A stretch of 16,903 nt of DNA, taken from positions 1-16,903 of the forward strand of contig JASLIH010000429.1 in the NCBI GenBank assembly GCA_030152105.1. Direction: 5' to 3'. Made by a program: the position numbers and the translations under genes. The notes under the pieces are model-generated. The model saw only the letters and a program-made list of their open reading frames with translations. It had not been told where the DNA came from and ran no database searches. The stretch comes from Actinomycetes bacterium. GTDB taxonomy: Bacteria > Actinomycetota > CALGFH01. Positions 8,701 to 14,674 of the stretch are shown in pieces (position 1 is the first letter of the stretch; every line of letters begins with the position of its first letter).

Positions 8701-8830
8701 GCGCCGCTTCAAGGACGACGCCCGCACGGTCGCGGCCGGCTACGAGTGCGGCATCGGCCTGGACAACTTCCAGGACATCCACGAGGCCGACCAGATCGAG
8801 GCCTACGAGATGGTCGAGATCCCACGGTAA
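5792..8830 (+). CDS. infB: Translation initiation factor IF-2
   Basis: IF-2 is the GTPase that brings fMet-tRNA to the 30S subunit and promotes subunit joining. The 1012-residue protein has a first IF2_N module ([20 protein letters not shown]), a very long low-complexity linker (about residues 50-405), a second IF2_N module (about 430-485, [21 protein letters not shown]), then the G domain: GHVDHGKT at 520-527, [16 protein letters not shown] at 568-575, NKVDK at 622 and a SAK motif. The beta-barrel, domain III and fMet-tRNA-binding C-terminal domain follow; the end ([19 protein letters not shown]) is canonical. It starts at TTG 5792, overlapping the ylxR stop, with GAGGAAG at 5775-5781. The linker holds three successive repeat types, listed separately. 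The factor is complete and all GTPase motifs are intact. Confidence 0.98.
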   Translation: MSNPRVYEIAKELGVPSKDLLAKLSSMGVEAKSHSSTVTQDVADKLRSSAGGGRPARTGQSRQDQGDRPAQARTAGAGAGQEASAGQARSGQSEAGQARPAQPGAGQSGAEQPGAGQSRPAQPGAGQPRPGQPGAGQRPGQPGAGQARPGQPGAGQPRPGQPGQPRPVGRDGKPLPPGVRPLPPGARPLPPGVRPLPPGARPIGRDGKPLPPGVRPLPPGVRPLPPGARPLPPGARPVGRDGRPLPPGARPVGPGGRPLPPGARPAPPGAGRPGMGQRQGPPGAGGRPGMGQGGRPGGPGQPGVRGGQPGQGRPGGPGGGAGRPGGYGSGPGAPGGGTGRPGVGGRPGGPGGGGGRPGGPGGGGGRPGFGGRPGGPGGGLGRPGGSRFGGRGRPKKRRGGRRREEFEAMGAPTIEANPDISVEGLVRVPRGVTVQDLADRLGQPAGDLIRVLMQMGEMLTATQSMSDEAVALLAEEIGARIEVVDPSEADALQEIEGWEDTEADRDEDLRPRPPVVTVMGHVDHGKTKLLDAIRNTDVVAREAGGITQHIGAYQVRAGADGRLVTFIDTPGHEAFTAMRARGAAVTDVAVLVVAADDGVMPQTVEAINHAKAAGVPIVVAVNKVDKEDANPAKVRQQLTEYDLVAEEYGGKTQFVDVSAKTQQNLDTLVETILLVADVELNLKANPDRRAQGSVIEAHLDKGRGPVATILVRRGTLHVGDAVAAGTAFGRVRAMFDENGKEVEAAVPAQPVVVIGLSAPPSAGDEVRAVTDERIARGISQTREARQRQAAIATSRAPRLEDLFARIREGQLQELPLIIKADVMGSVEAIDDALGRIEIPEVRLRVLHKAAGAITEDDVSLAAVAGAIIIGFSVRPTPAARDLANREGVDIRLYSVIYQVVEDIEKALKGLLAPEFEERQTGTAEVRQTFRVPRIGVVAGSYVTSGEITRGSKARLVRDGVVVYDGRIGSLRRFKDDARTVAAGYECGIGLDNFQDIHEADQIEAYEMVEIPR
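6095..6289 (+). repeat. QPGAGQ repeats in the IF-2 linker
   Basis: Six copies of the peptide QPGAGQ, spaced by 3-4 residue units such as SRPA, PRPG and ARPG, make up this stretch of the infB linker. It is rich in Gln, Pro and Gly with scattered Arg and has no hydrophobic residues, so it should be disordered. DNA copies differ mainly at third positions. Confidence 0.8.
6290..6604 (+). repeat. PLPPGxR heptad array with 105-nt superrepeat in IF-2
   Basis: Fifteen contiguous 7-residue (21-nt) units. Ten are PLPPG(V/A)R; the others are PVGRDGK-type punctuation units plus a final PAPPGAG. The array is organised in blocks: 6290-6394 and 6395-6499 are each one GRDGK unit followed by four PLPPGxR units. 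A third, degenerate block (6500-6604) alternates the two. An exact 38-nt direct repeat occurs at 6299-6336 and 6404-6441, one 105-nt period apart. The array is proline-rich and basic and lies inside infB in frame. Confidence 0.85.
6605..6990 (+). repeat. GRPGGPGGG glycine/arginine-rich repeats in IF-2
   Basis: This third part of the infB linker is built from variants of GRPGGPGGG and GRPGMGQ, ending in a basic patch ([12 protein letters not shown]) just before the second IF2_N module. It resembles an RGG-like, RNA-binding disordered segment. Arginines recur about every 9-12 residues. Confidence 0.75.
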
Positions 8831-8836
8831 CCCGAC

Positions 8837-8875
8837 GGCCCGGGGCCCCGGCGTTTGGCGCCCGGTCCCCGGGCC
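8837..8875 (+). promoter_or_regulatory. GC-rich hairpin between infB and ylxP
   Basis: GGCCCGGGG (8837-8845) pairs with CCCCGGGCC (8867-8875). Within the 21-nt loop a further CCGG/CCGG helix can form. It starts 6 nt after the infB stop and ends 11 nt before the ylxP start. No U-tract follows, so it is not a classical terminator; it could be an RNA processing, pausing or translation-control element. Confidence 0.5.
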
Positions 8876-8886
8876 ATCCTCCTGCC

Positions 8887-9177
8887 ATGTTCGTCGCCCT
8901 GCTCCGACTCGACCTGCGCCTGCCCGACGCCACGTCGCTGAAGGACAAGCGCTCGGTCGTCAAAGGCCTGGCGGCCGCGCTGCGAAAGCTCAACTGCGCG
9001 GTCGCCGAGGTCGACCATCAGGACCTGCGCCAGCGGGCCACCCTGGCGGTGGCCACCGTGGCCGGCGAGGGCTTCCACGCCCGGAGGGTGCTGGTTGCGG
9101 CCGAGCGGGAGACCGAGCGCACGCCCGGCGTCGAGCTGCTGGCCAGCGACGTGACCATGTACGGACCCGAGGACTGA
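8887..9177 (+). CDS. ylxP: DUF503 family protein YlxP
   Basis: This 96-residue protein matches the DUF503 family along its length: it begins MFVALLRLDLRLPDATSLKDKR, then has VAEVDHQDLRQRATLAVATV and VELLASD. The family is often encoded between infB and rbfA in Gram-positive bacteria and is predicted to be a small alpha/beta protein linked to ribosome or RNA function; its biochemical role is not settled. I chose ATG 8887 because the family always starts at this point, although the frame is open further upstream into infB. No Shine-Dalgarno sequence is visible before the start; the preceding bases include CCTCCT and a strong hairpin. It ends 6 nt before rbfA. Confidence 0.88.
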   Translation: MFVALLRLDLRLPDATSLKDKRSVVKGLAAALRKLNCAVAEVDHQDLRQRATLAVATVAGEGFHARRVLVAAERETERTPGVELLASDVTMYGPED

Positions 9178-9183
9178 GCTCCC

Positions 9184-9603
9184 ATGGCAAAGCCCAGCTA
9201 CCCCAGAGCCCGCCGACTGGCCGAGACGATACGGCGGCTGGTCGGCGAATGGCTGGAGGCCGAGCAGGCCGATCAGCCGGGCGCGCTGGTGACCGTCACC
9301 GACGTGCGCGTCACCGATGACCTGCACCACGCCAGTGTCTTCTTCACCGTGCTCGGCGACGACCAGGCGCGGGCCGAGACCGAGGCCTGGGTGGCCTCGG
9401 CCGCCGTCCAGGCCAGGACCTTCGTGGCCTCGCAGCTGCGGCTGCGTCACGCGCCGACGCTAGAATTCGTTCCCGACACCGTGCCCGGCCAGGGTGCGCG
9501 GATCGACCGGTTGCTGGCCGAGCTGGAGGGGCCCGGGGAACCCCCGCGGGGTGACCCGGTGAACCAATCGCCGGGGTCGGAGCAGGAGGGGTCAGGCGCG
9601 TGA
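9184..9603 (+). CDS. rbfA: 30S ribosome-binding factor RbfA
   Basis: RbfA binds immature 30S subunits near the 5' end of 16S rRNA and is needed for late maturation, especially in the cold. The 139-residue protein has the KH-type core: YPRARRLAETIRRLVGEWLEAE, VTVTDVRVTDDLHHASVFFTVLG, then LRLRHAPTLEFVPDTV and GARIDRLLAEL. The family normally ends near that last motif. Here a tail of about 25 residues follows, encoded in part by a 36-nt repeat at 9525-9560 that also occurs in ribF. The start is ATG 9184, with a weak GAGGA at 9169-9173 inside the end of ylxP. The stop overlaps the nrnA start by 4 nt (GTGA). Confidence 0.93.
   Translation: MAKPSYPRARRLAETIRRLVGEWLEAEQADQPGALVTVTDVRVTDDLHHASVFFTVLGDDQARAETEAWVASAAVQARTFVASQLRLRHAPTLEFVPDTVPGQGARIDRLLAELEGPGEPPRGDPVNQSPGSEQEGSGA
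9525..9560 (+). repeat. 36-nt in-frame G/C repeat, copy 1 (rbfA tail)
   Basis: This segment matches 12220-12255 at 31 of 36 positions without gaps, the longest shared block being CCGGGGAACCCC. It has alternating G and C blocks giving partial dyad symmetry. In rbfA it encodes EGPGEPPRGDPV; the ribF copy, in the same frame, encodes EGSGEPQGGAPV. It sits just after the last conserved RbfA motif. Confidence 0.6.
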
Positions 9604-10595
9604 GCATCTCGGAGCAGGACTGGCAGGCGGCCACCGACGCGATCGCCGAGGCGGACGTGGCGGTGATCTCCTGCCACATCCATCCCGACGGCGACGCCCT
9701 CGGGTCGGCCCTGGCCCTGCACCGGGCCCTGGCCAACGCCGGCCGCGGGGCGGTGGTGAGCTTCTCGGAGCCGTTCGTGGTCGCCCCCCACTACCGCTTC
9801 CTGGCCGACCTCGACCGGCTGGTCCCACCGAGCCAGGTGCCCAAGGACGCCGACCTGTTCGTCTGCTTCGACGCCGGCTCCCTGGACCGCCTCGGCACCC
9901 TGGTCGACGCCTTCCGGGGGGCGGCCCGCACGGTGGTCGTCGACCATCACGCATCCAACACCCGCTTCGGCGACGTCAACCTGATCGACGCCGCCTCGCC
10001 GGCCAGCGCCGTGCTCTGCCGCGAGCTGCTCCGCCGCCTCGGCCTGTCCCTCGACACCGAGATCGCCACCGCCCTCTACACCGGGCTGGTCACCGACACC
10101 GGGCGCTTCCAGTACCAGGCGACCTCACCCGACACCCACCTGCTGGCGGCCGAGCTGCTGGCCGCCGGGGTCCAGCAGTACGAGGTGGCCAAGGCCGTGT
10201 TCGAGACCAACAACATCGGCTACCTGCGGCTGGTCGCCGACGCGCTCGGCCGCGTCGCCCAGGTCCCCGAGGCCTCGCTGGTCTGGACCAGGGTCGACCA
10301 GGCCGACCTGGCCGCCCACGGGATCGACATGGACGAGACCGAGGGCCTGATCGACCTGGTCCGCACCGACGCCGCCAGCGACGTTGCCGCCGTGCTCAAG
10401 CAGCAGCCTGAGGGCGGCTACAAGGTCTCGCTGCGCTCCAAGGGGGCCACCGATGTCGGCAAGATGGCCACCCGCTTCGGCGGCGGCGGGCACAAGTACG
10501 CCGCCGGCTACACGGCCGAGCTGGACGCCGAGGCGGCGATGGCCGCCCTGGTCGCCGAGCTGACCGGCGCCCCGGCCAGAGCCCCGGTCGGGTAG
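9600..10595 (+). CDS. nrnA: DHH/DHHA1 phosphoesterase NrnA (nanoRNase / pAp phosphatase)
   Basis: NrnA-type enzymes hydrolyse very short RNAs and 3'-phosphoadenosine 5'-phosphate; some mycobacterial relatives also cleave cyclic dinucleotides. The 331-residue protein has the metal-binding motifs of the DHH domain: HPDGDALGS from residue 28, an Asp in FVCFDAGS, DHHASN from 115, and TDTGRFQY. The C-terminal DHHA1 domain carries the substrate-binding FGGGGHKYAAGY, with GGGGH at 294-298. It starts at GTG 9600, overlapping the rbfA stop, with AGGAGGGG at 9584-9591. Together with pnp downstream it would finish RNA decay to mononucleotides. Which substrate dominates in vivo cannot be told from sequence. 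Confidence 0.93.
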   Translation: MSISEQDWQAATDAIAEADVAVISCHIHPDGDALGSALALHRALANAGRGAVVSFSEPFVVAPHYRFLADLDRLVPPSQVPKDADLFVCFDAGSLDRLGTLVDAFRGAARTVVVDHHASNTRFGDVNLIDAASPASAVLCRELLRRLGLSLDTEIATALYTGLVTDTGRFQYQATSPDTHLLAAELLAAGVQQYEVAKAVFETNNIGYLRLVADALGRVAQVPEASLVWTRVDQADLAAHGIDMDETEGLIDLVRTDAASDVAAVLKQQPEGGYKVSLRSKGATDVGKMATRFGGGGHKYAAGYTAELDAEAAMAALVAELTGAPARAPVG

Positions 10596-10610
10596 GAGGC
10601 TGGCGCCGCG

Positions 10611-11477
10611 GTGGACGGGGTGCTCGTCTGCGACAAGCCGGCGGGGCTGACCTCCCACGACGTCGTCGCCCGGGTGCGCCGCCTGGCCGGCCAGCGCCGG
10701 GTCGGCCACGGCGGCACCCTCGACCCGCCCGCCACCGGGGTCCTGGTCATGGCCCTCGGCCGGGCCACCCGGCTGCTGCCGTTCCTCCCCACCGAGCCTA
10801 AGCGCTACCTGGCCGAGGTCGCCTTCGGGGCCGAGACCGACACCCTGGACGCCGCCGGCACGGTCACCGCCACCGCCGCCGCCGACGGGGTCGACACCGA
10901 GCGCCTGCGGGCCGCCATGGCCGGCTTCCTCGGCCCCCAGGAGCAGGTCCCGCCGATGGTGTCGGCGATCAAGGTGGGCGGGGAACGCCTGTACGCCAAG
11001 GCCCGCCGGGGCGAGGAGGTCGAGCGGGCCCCCCGCCCGATCGTCATCCACGACCTGGAGCTGCTCGGGCTCGTCCACGGGGAGCGGCCGGTGGCCACCA
11101 TCTCGGTGGTCTGCTCGGGCGGCACCTACGTCCGGTCCCTGGCCGCCGACCTCGGCCGGTCCCTTGGCACGCTGGCCCACCTGGCCAGCCTGCGCCGCAC
11201 GGCCGTCGGCCGGTTCGCCGAGGCGGACGCCCACACCCTGGAGGAGCTGGCCGAGCCGGGGAGACTGGAGGCGGCCGTGCTCGACCCGGCGGCGGCGATG
11301 GCCTCGACGGCGACCCGGGCCCTGACCCCGGCCGAGGCGTCCGCCCTGGCCAACGGCCGCGCGCTCGACCCGACCGGCCATGGCGACCCGGTGGCCGCCG
11401 TCGGCCCTGACGGGCGCCTGGTCGCCGTCATCCAGGACAGCGCCGGCCGCGCCCGCCCCAGGGTGGTGCTGGCGTGA
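10611..11477 (+). CDS. truB: tRNA pseudouridine(55) synthase TruB
   Basis: TruB makes pseudouridine 55 in the T-loop of tRNAs. The 288-residue protein begins MDGVLVCDKPAGLTSHDVV and has the catalytic motif GHGGTLDPPATGVL with the nucleophilic Asp; the usual Leu/Met after DP is Pro here. QEQVPPMVSAIKVGGERLYAKAR and SGGTYVRSLAADLG are further family blocks. A C-terminal PUA-like segment (LANGRALDPTG to the end) is short but recognisable. It starts at GTG 10611, with GGAGG at 10595-10599 that uses the last base of the nrnA stop. The TGA stop overlaps the ribF GTG start by 4 nt, so the two are likely translationally coupled. Confidence 0.96.
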   Translation: MDGVLVCDKPAGLTSHDVVARVRRLAGQRRVGHGGTLDPPATGVLVMALGRATRLLPFLPTEPKRYLAEVAFGAETDTLDAAGTVTATAAADGVDTERLRAAMAGFLGPQEQVPPMVSAIKVGGERLYAKARRGEEVERAPRPIVIHDLELLGLVHGERPVATISVVCSGGTYVRSLAADLGRSLGTLAHLASLRRTAVGRFAEADAHTLEELAEPGRLEAAVLDPAAAMASTATRALTPAEASALANGRALDPTGHGDPVAAVGPDGRLVAVIQDSAGRARPRVVLA

Positions 11478-12538
11478 CCCAGCCCGACGGGTCGCCGCCG
11501 CGCTCCCCGGGAGCTCCCCGCCGCCTCGACGGGCTGGCCGCCCTCCCCGCCGACCTGGGCGGCGCCGTGGTCACCGTCGGCATGTTCGACGGGGTCCACC
11601 GCGGCCACCGGGCCCTGCTGGACCGGGTGGCCGCCGAGGCGGCCGCCCGCCGGGTCCCGGCGGCCGCGGTCACCTTCGACCGGCACCCGCTGGCCGTCCT
11701 TCGCCCCGGGAGCGAGCCGCCCCTGCTCACCACCCTCGACCGCAAGGTCGAGCTGCTCGGCGACGCCGGCATGCAGGTCGTGCTGGTGCTCGAGTTCACC
11801 CGCGAGCTGTCGGAGGTCGGTGCCGAGGCGTTCGCCACCCAGGTCCTGTTCGACGGCCTGGCCGCCAGGGCGGTGGTGGTCGGCGAGAACTTCCGCTTCG
11901 GCCACAAGGCGGCCGGCGACCCGGCCCTGCTCGCCGGTCTCGGCCGGCCCCGCGGGATCGAGGTGGTGGCCGTCCCCCTGCAGACCGCCGGCGACGAGGT
12001 GGTGTCCTCCACCCGGGTCCGGGCCGAGCTGGCCGCCGGTGACGTGGCCGCCGCGGCCGCCTCCCTCGGCCGCCCCCATGCCGTCGAGGGCGTGGTGGTC
12101 GCCGGCGACGGCCGCGGCCGCCCCCTGCTCGGCATCCCCACCGCCAACCTCGACATCGCCGCCGGCATCGCCATCCCCGCCGACGGCGTCTACGCCGGCC
12201 ACCTCACCGACGCCGGCCCGGAGGGGTCCGGGGAACCCCAAGGGGGTGCCCCGGTCGATCGGGGGGTGGCCCGCCCGGCGGCGATCAGCGTCGGCACCAA
12301 CCCCCAGTTCGGGACCGACCGGCGGGTCGAGGCCCACGTGCTCGACTTCGACGACGACCTGTACGGCCACCGGGTCTCGGTCAGCTTCGCCCACCACCTC
12401 CGCGGCCAGGCCACCTTCGCCGACCTCGACGAGCTGATCGCCCAGATCAAGGCCGACGTCGACCAGACCCGCCGGCTGCTCTCGTCCCCTCCGGGTGGTA
12501 CAGTCCGGACCGGCGGGTCCTCACGCCCGACCCCCTGA
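11474..12538 (+). CDS. ribF: Bifunctional riboflavin kinase / FAD synthetase RibF
   Basis: RibF phosphorylates riboflavin to FMN and adenylates FMN to FAD. The 354-residue protein has an N-terminal nucleotidyltransferase domain with VTVGMFDGVHRGHRALL (HxGH-type motif), VVVGENFRFGHKAAGD and SSTRVRAEL. The C-terminal kinase domain has GRGRPLLGIPTANL (PTxN motif), ADGVYAGHL and AISVGTNPQFG. Between the last two is an insertion of about 20 Gly/Pro-rich residues, partly encoded by the 36-nt repeat at 12220-12255. The position corresponds to a surface loop in the family, so activity may be kept. The last 18 or so residues are an unconserved tail overlapping a candidate promoter. It starts at GTG 11474, coupled to truB. 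The next gene is not the expected rpsO but a BtrH-like gene. Confidence 0.95.
   Translation: MTQPDGSPPRSPGAPRRLDGLAALPADLGGAVVTVGMFDGVHRGHRALLDRVAAEAAARRVPAAAVTFDRHPLAVLRPGSEPPLLTTLDRKVELLGDAGMQVVLVLEFTRELSEVGAEAFATQVLFDGLAARAVVVGENFRFGHKAAGDPALLAGLGRPRGIEVVAVPLQTAGDEVVSSTRVRAELAAGDVAAAAASLGRPHAVEGVVVAGDGRGRPLLGIPTANLDIAAGIAIPADGVYAGHLTDAGPEGSGEPQGGAPVDRGVARPAAISVGTNPQFGTDRRVEAHVLDFDDDLYGHRVSVSFAHHLRGQATFADLDELIAQIKADVDQTRRLLSSPPGGTVRTGGSSRPTP
12220..12255 (+). repeat. 36-nt in-frame G/C repeat, copy 2 (ribF kinase domain)
   Basis: This is the second copy of the element at 9525-9560, with mismatches at positions 8, 21, 22, 23 and 30 only. It is read in the same frame, giving EGSGEPQGGAPV. 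It forms part of an extra loop between ADGVYAGHL and AISVGTNPQFG of the riboflavin kinase domain. Confidence 0.6.
12496..12504 (+). promoter_or_regulatory. Candidate extended -10 promoter for the BtrH-like gene
   Basis: TGG followed by TACAGT (12499-12504) fits the TGN-TAnnnT extended -10 pattern seen also before rimP and rpsO. No convincing -35 lies 16-18 nt upstream. It falls in the unconserved 3' tail of ribF and would start transcription near 12511, about 170 nt before the next gene. Confidence 0.35.
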
Positions 12539-12559
12539 CCGGGTCTCCACGCGACCCGG
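12539..12559 (+). terminator. Terminator-like hairpin after ribF
   Basis: CCGGGTC (12539-12545) pairs with GACCCGG (12553-12559) around a 7-nt loop, directly after the ribF stop codon. No U-tract follows. Such U-less stems can terminate in GC-rich actinobacteria, but it could also be a leader structure for the next gene. The rest of the 12560-12678 gap shows no other clear signal. Confidence 0.4.
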
Positions 12560-12678
12560 CCCTGCGGGGGCGAAGGGGATGGCTGTCCTCGGGATTGTCT
12601 GGCGCTGGTCGATCTCCATCGCCTGGCGGAGTGGCATGGGAGCGTGGGACCCGGCCGCTCTGCCGCGAATGGAGCGTC

Positions 12679-13989
12679 ATGACCGCGCACAAGCACCTGA
12701 AGGAACGCGTCCGCGCCCGCATGGCCAGGACGGGGGAGAGCTACACCACCGCCCGGCGCCACGTCCTCAACGCCCTCCCGGCCTCCGAGTACCTCCTGCT
12801 GGGCGGCGCCCACCCCGACACCCACGCGATCACCGGGGTGCTGGCCAACCGCGGCCTGCTCGACCCCGGCACCGGCCGGCCCCTGTCCGAGGCCATGGTC
12901 CTCGGCGTCGGCGGCGGGCTCGGGGCCGGCTACATCCTCTGGGAGTTCAAGGCCCACGACCAGCGCTCGCTGGTCCTCGGGTTCCGCAACTCCTGGCAGT
13001 ACCCGGACCGCTGGGCGCTGAAGGTCTGCGCCCGCCTGGGCGTCCCGGCGGGCATGCACGAGACCAGCTCGCCCCGCCGGGCCGACCAGGAGCTGCGGGC
13101 CGCCGTCGGGCAGGGCGTCCCGGTGATCGCCTGGGCCGACCAGCAGCTCCTCGGCTACCGCCACCTGCCGGCCTGGCTGGAGGGCTTCGGCGGCCCCCCG
13201 GTGACGGTCTACGGCATCGACGAGCGGGCCGGGGTGGCCCTGGTCGACGACCGCAACCGGGCCCCGCTGACCGTCCCCCTCGACGCCCTGGCCGCGGCCA
13301 GGGCCCGGGTCGGGTCCTACAAGCACCGGCAGCTGGTCCTCGACGCCCCGGCCGCCGAGCTGGACACCGACGGGCTCCGCAAGGCGGTCCGCGAGGGCCT
13401 GGCCGAGCAGGTCGAGCACCTCGGCCGGCGCTCGGACTCCTTTGCGCTGCCCGCCTTCCGCAAGTGGGCCCGGCTGCTCACCGGCTCCGGCAACGCCAAG
13501 GCCTGGCCGACGGTGTTCGCCGACCGGGCCGGCCTGTTCGACGCCTGCCTCTCGGTGTACGAGAACCTCGAGCCGGTCGGCTGGGGCGGCGGCAACCTGC
13601 GCGGGCTGTACGCCGAGTTCCTCGACGAGGCGGCCGGGCTGCTCGGCACCCCGGCCCTTGGCACGGTGGCGGCCGCCTACCGGGAGGCGGCCGCCCACTG
13701 GCACGAGGTGGCCGAGGTCGCCGTGCCCGCCGGCCGCGAGCCGTTCGCCGAGGCCCGCCGCCTCACCGGCCAGCTCCAGGACCAGGTCGAGCGCGGTGAC
13801 GCCGCCCAGGCGGAGGCGGCCGCCACCGCCGCCGCCCTGTGGGCCCTGCGCGACCGGTGGCGGCCGCAGTTCCCGGGCGACGACGCCGACGTCGACGCCC
13901 TGCTGAGCACCATGGCCGCCGCGGTGACGGCCGCCTGCGTCGCCGAGGAGGCCGCCCTAGCCTCGCTGGCCGGCGCGCTGGCCTCCTGA
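12679..13989 (+). CDS. BtrH_N / DUF4872-like protein with actinobacterial N-terminal motif
   Basis: This 436-residue protein resembles proteins combining a BtrH N-terminal domain with DUF4872. In butirosin biosynthesis BtrH transfers an acyl side chain from a carrier protein, but no carrier, NRPS or sugar genes are nearby, so the reaction here is unknown. Residues 1-30 form a basic motif ([27 protein letters not shown] in two parts: [27 protein letters not shown]). The BtrH_N-like part has [17 protein letters not shown] (E71, glycine run 76-84) and [17 protein letters not shown]. The DUF4872-like part (about 235-430) has [14 protein letters not shown] and [15 protein letters not shown]. No obvious catalytic Cys is seen in the N-terminal conserved block. 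ATG 12679 is chosen because it directly precedes the motif, with GGAG at 12671-12674; the frame opens earlier, at 12595. Codon use matches its neighbours. Confidence 0.75.
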   Translation: MTAHKHLKERVRARMARTGESYTTARRHVLNALPASEYLLLGGAHPDTHAITGVLANRGLLDPGTGRPLSEAMVLGVGGGLGAGYILWEFKAHDQRSLVLGFRNSWQYPDRWALKVCARLGVPAGMHETSSPRRADQELRAAVGQGVPVIAWADQQLLGYRHLPAWLEGFGGPPVTVYGIDERAGVALVDDRNRAPLTVPLDALAAARARVGSYKHRQLVLDAPAAELDTDGLRKAVREGLAEQVEHLGRRSDSFALPAFRKWARLLTGSGNAKAWPTVFADRAGLFDACLSVYENLEPVGWGGGNLRGLYAEFLDEAAGLLGTPALGTVAAAYREAAAHWHEVAEVAVPAGREPFAEARRLTGQLQDQVERGDAAQAEAAATAAALWALRDRWRPQFPGDDADVDALLSTMAAAVTAACVAEEAALASLAGALAS

Positions 13990-14021
13990 GCAGCGGGTTC
14001 CGGCGCCCAGCGGCCCGCCCG

Positions 14022-14030
14022 TGCTACCCT
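14022..14030 (+). promoter_or_regulatory. Candidate extended -10 promoter for rpsO-pnp
   Basis: TGC followed by TACCCT (14025-14030) fits the extended -10 pattern TGN-TAnnnT, 33 nt after the stop of the BtrH-like gene. No good -35 is visible. Transcription would start near 14037, giving a leader of about 115 nt before rpsO. A GTG lies exactly at 14038. Confidence 0.4.
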
Positions 14031-14153
14031 TGCGCGGGTGGCTGGGCCGTTCGGCCTGGCGACCGTCCGGGACGCGGGACCCCTGGCCGCGCCGATTCAC
14101 CGCAAGCCGAGGCCCCCGGGCAGAATCCGCATCGTCATGGGAGAGGTAGCAGC

Positions 14154-14420
14154 ATGCTGGTCAAGGACGACAAGACCAAGATCATCACTGAGTACGCGAC
14201 CAAGGAAGGCGACACCGGCTCGCCCGAGGTCCAGGTGGCCCTGCTGACCACGCGTATCAACCAGCTCACCGAGCATCTCAAGGTCCACAAGCACGACCAC
14301 CACTCGCGCCGCGGCCTGCTGCAGATGGTCGGCCGCCGCCGCCGGCTGCTCCGTTACCTCCAGAACAACGATGTCGCCCGCTACCGGGCGCTCATCGAGC
14401 GCCTCGGCCTGCGCCGCTGA
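14154..14420 (+). CDS. rpsO: 30S ribosomal protein S15
   Basis: S15 binds the 16S rRNA three-way junction early in 30S assembly. The 88-residue protein is full length and canonical: [39 protein letters not shown] and [23 protein letters not shown] 14154 is preceded by GGGAGAGG at 14139-14146, 7 nt away; the frame is open upstream but unconserved. It sits before pnp, the classic rpsO-pnp pair, and has its own candidate promoter. S15 represses its own synthesis in several bacteria through leader structures; I cannot confirm such a structure here. Confidence 0.98.
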   Translation: MLVKDDKTKIITEYATKEGDTGSPEVQVALLTTRINQLTEHLKVHKHDHHSRRGLLQMVGRRRRLLRYLQNNDVARYRALIERLGLRR

Positions 14421-14435
14421 CCGGGGTGGACGTAA

Positions 14436-14471
14436 CGGCGCGCGAGGGAGAGTGATGCTCCTGGCGCGCTG
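14436..14471 (+). promoter_or_regulatory. rpsO-pnp intergenic hairpin 1
   Basis: An 8-bp outer stem (14436-14443 with 14464-14471, including GCGCGC with GCGCGC and one G-U pair) continues past a G-G mismatch into AGG/CCT pairing (14445-14447 with 14460-14462). It begins 16 nt after the rpsO stop. Hairpins here are RNase III processing or terminator sites in E. coli and Streptomyces; that role is inferred for this one. No U-tract follows. Confidence 0.5.
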
Positions 14472-14649
14472 AGCAACGCCCTGCCGACCGGGAAGCCGGA
14501 CGAGCGCCGTGTCAGTTGTCAGTGGTGAGCCCTGGAACGCCAGGCAACGACCTGAGCCATCCAGGCCTTTCGACTGAGAACTGGCACCTCGTCCCCCGGC
14601 TCCCCGCCCGAGCAGGCAGCTTCGGCCGCAACCGTGGCCGGGCACGGGT

Positions 14650-14674
14650 CCGCCCCGGCACATCGCCGGGGCGG
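14650..14674 (+). promoter_or_regulatory. Perfect 10-bp hairpin in the pnp leader
   Basis: CCGCCCCGGC (14650-14659) pairs without mismatch with GCCGGGGCGG (14665-14674) around the loop ACATC. It ends 26 nt before the pnp start. Downstream, GAGG (14683-14686), part of the purine-rich ribosome-binding region, can pair with CCTC (14693-14696). A role in pnp autoregulation or mRNA processing is plausible but inferred. The rest of 14472-14649 has only small stems such as CCTGG/CCAGG near 14531-14544. Confidence 0.5.

Noticed and set aside
5600..8782. 1060-codon open frame on the minus strand across infB, with Gly/Thr/Arg repeats.
   Set aside because: It mirrors infB codon bias: in very GC-rich genes the antisense frame rarely meets stops. 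Its repeats are the reverse strand of the IF-2 linker repeats, and infB is certain on the + strand.
8837..8883. Possible third, inverted copy of the rbfA/ribF 36-nt repeat after infB.
   Set aside because: It shares only TCCCCGGGCC and a following CCTCC with the reverse complement; the rest does not align, so chance in G/C-rich sequence is sufficient.
8746..8886. Upstream extension of the ylxP frame into infB.
   Set aside because: The DUF503 family starts at MFVALLRLDL; the extension is the infB end read in another frame.
14516..14545. TTGTCA at 14516-14521 as a -35 for a separate pnp promoter.
   Set aside because: No -10-like sequence at 16-18 nt; the region there is part of a small CCTGG/CCAGG stem.
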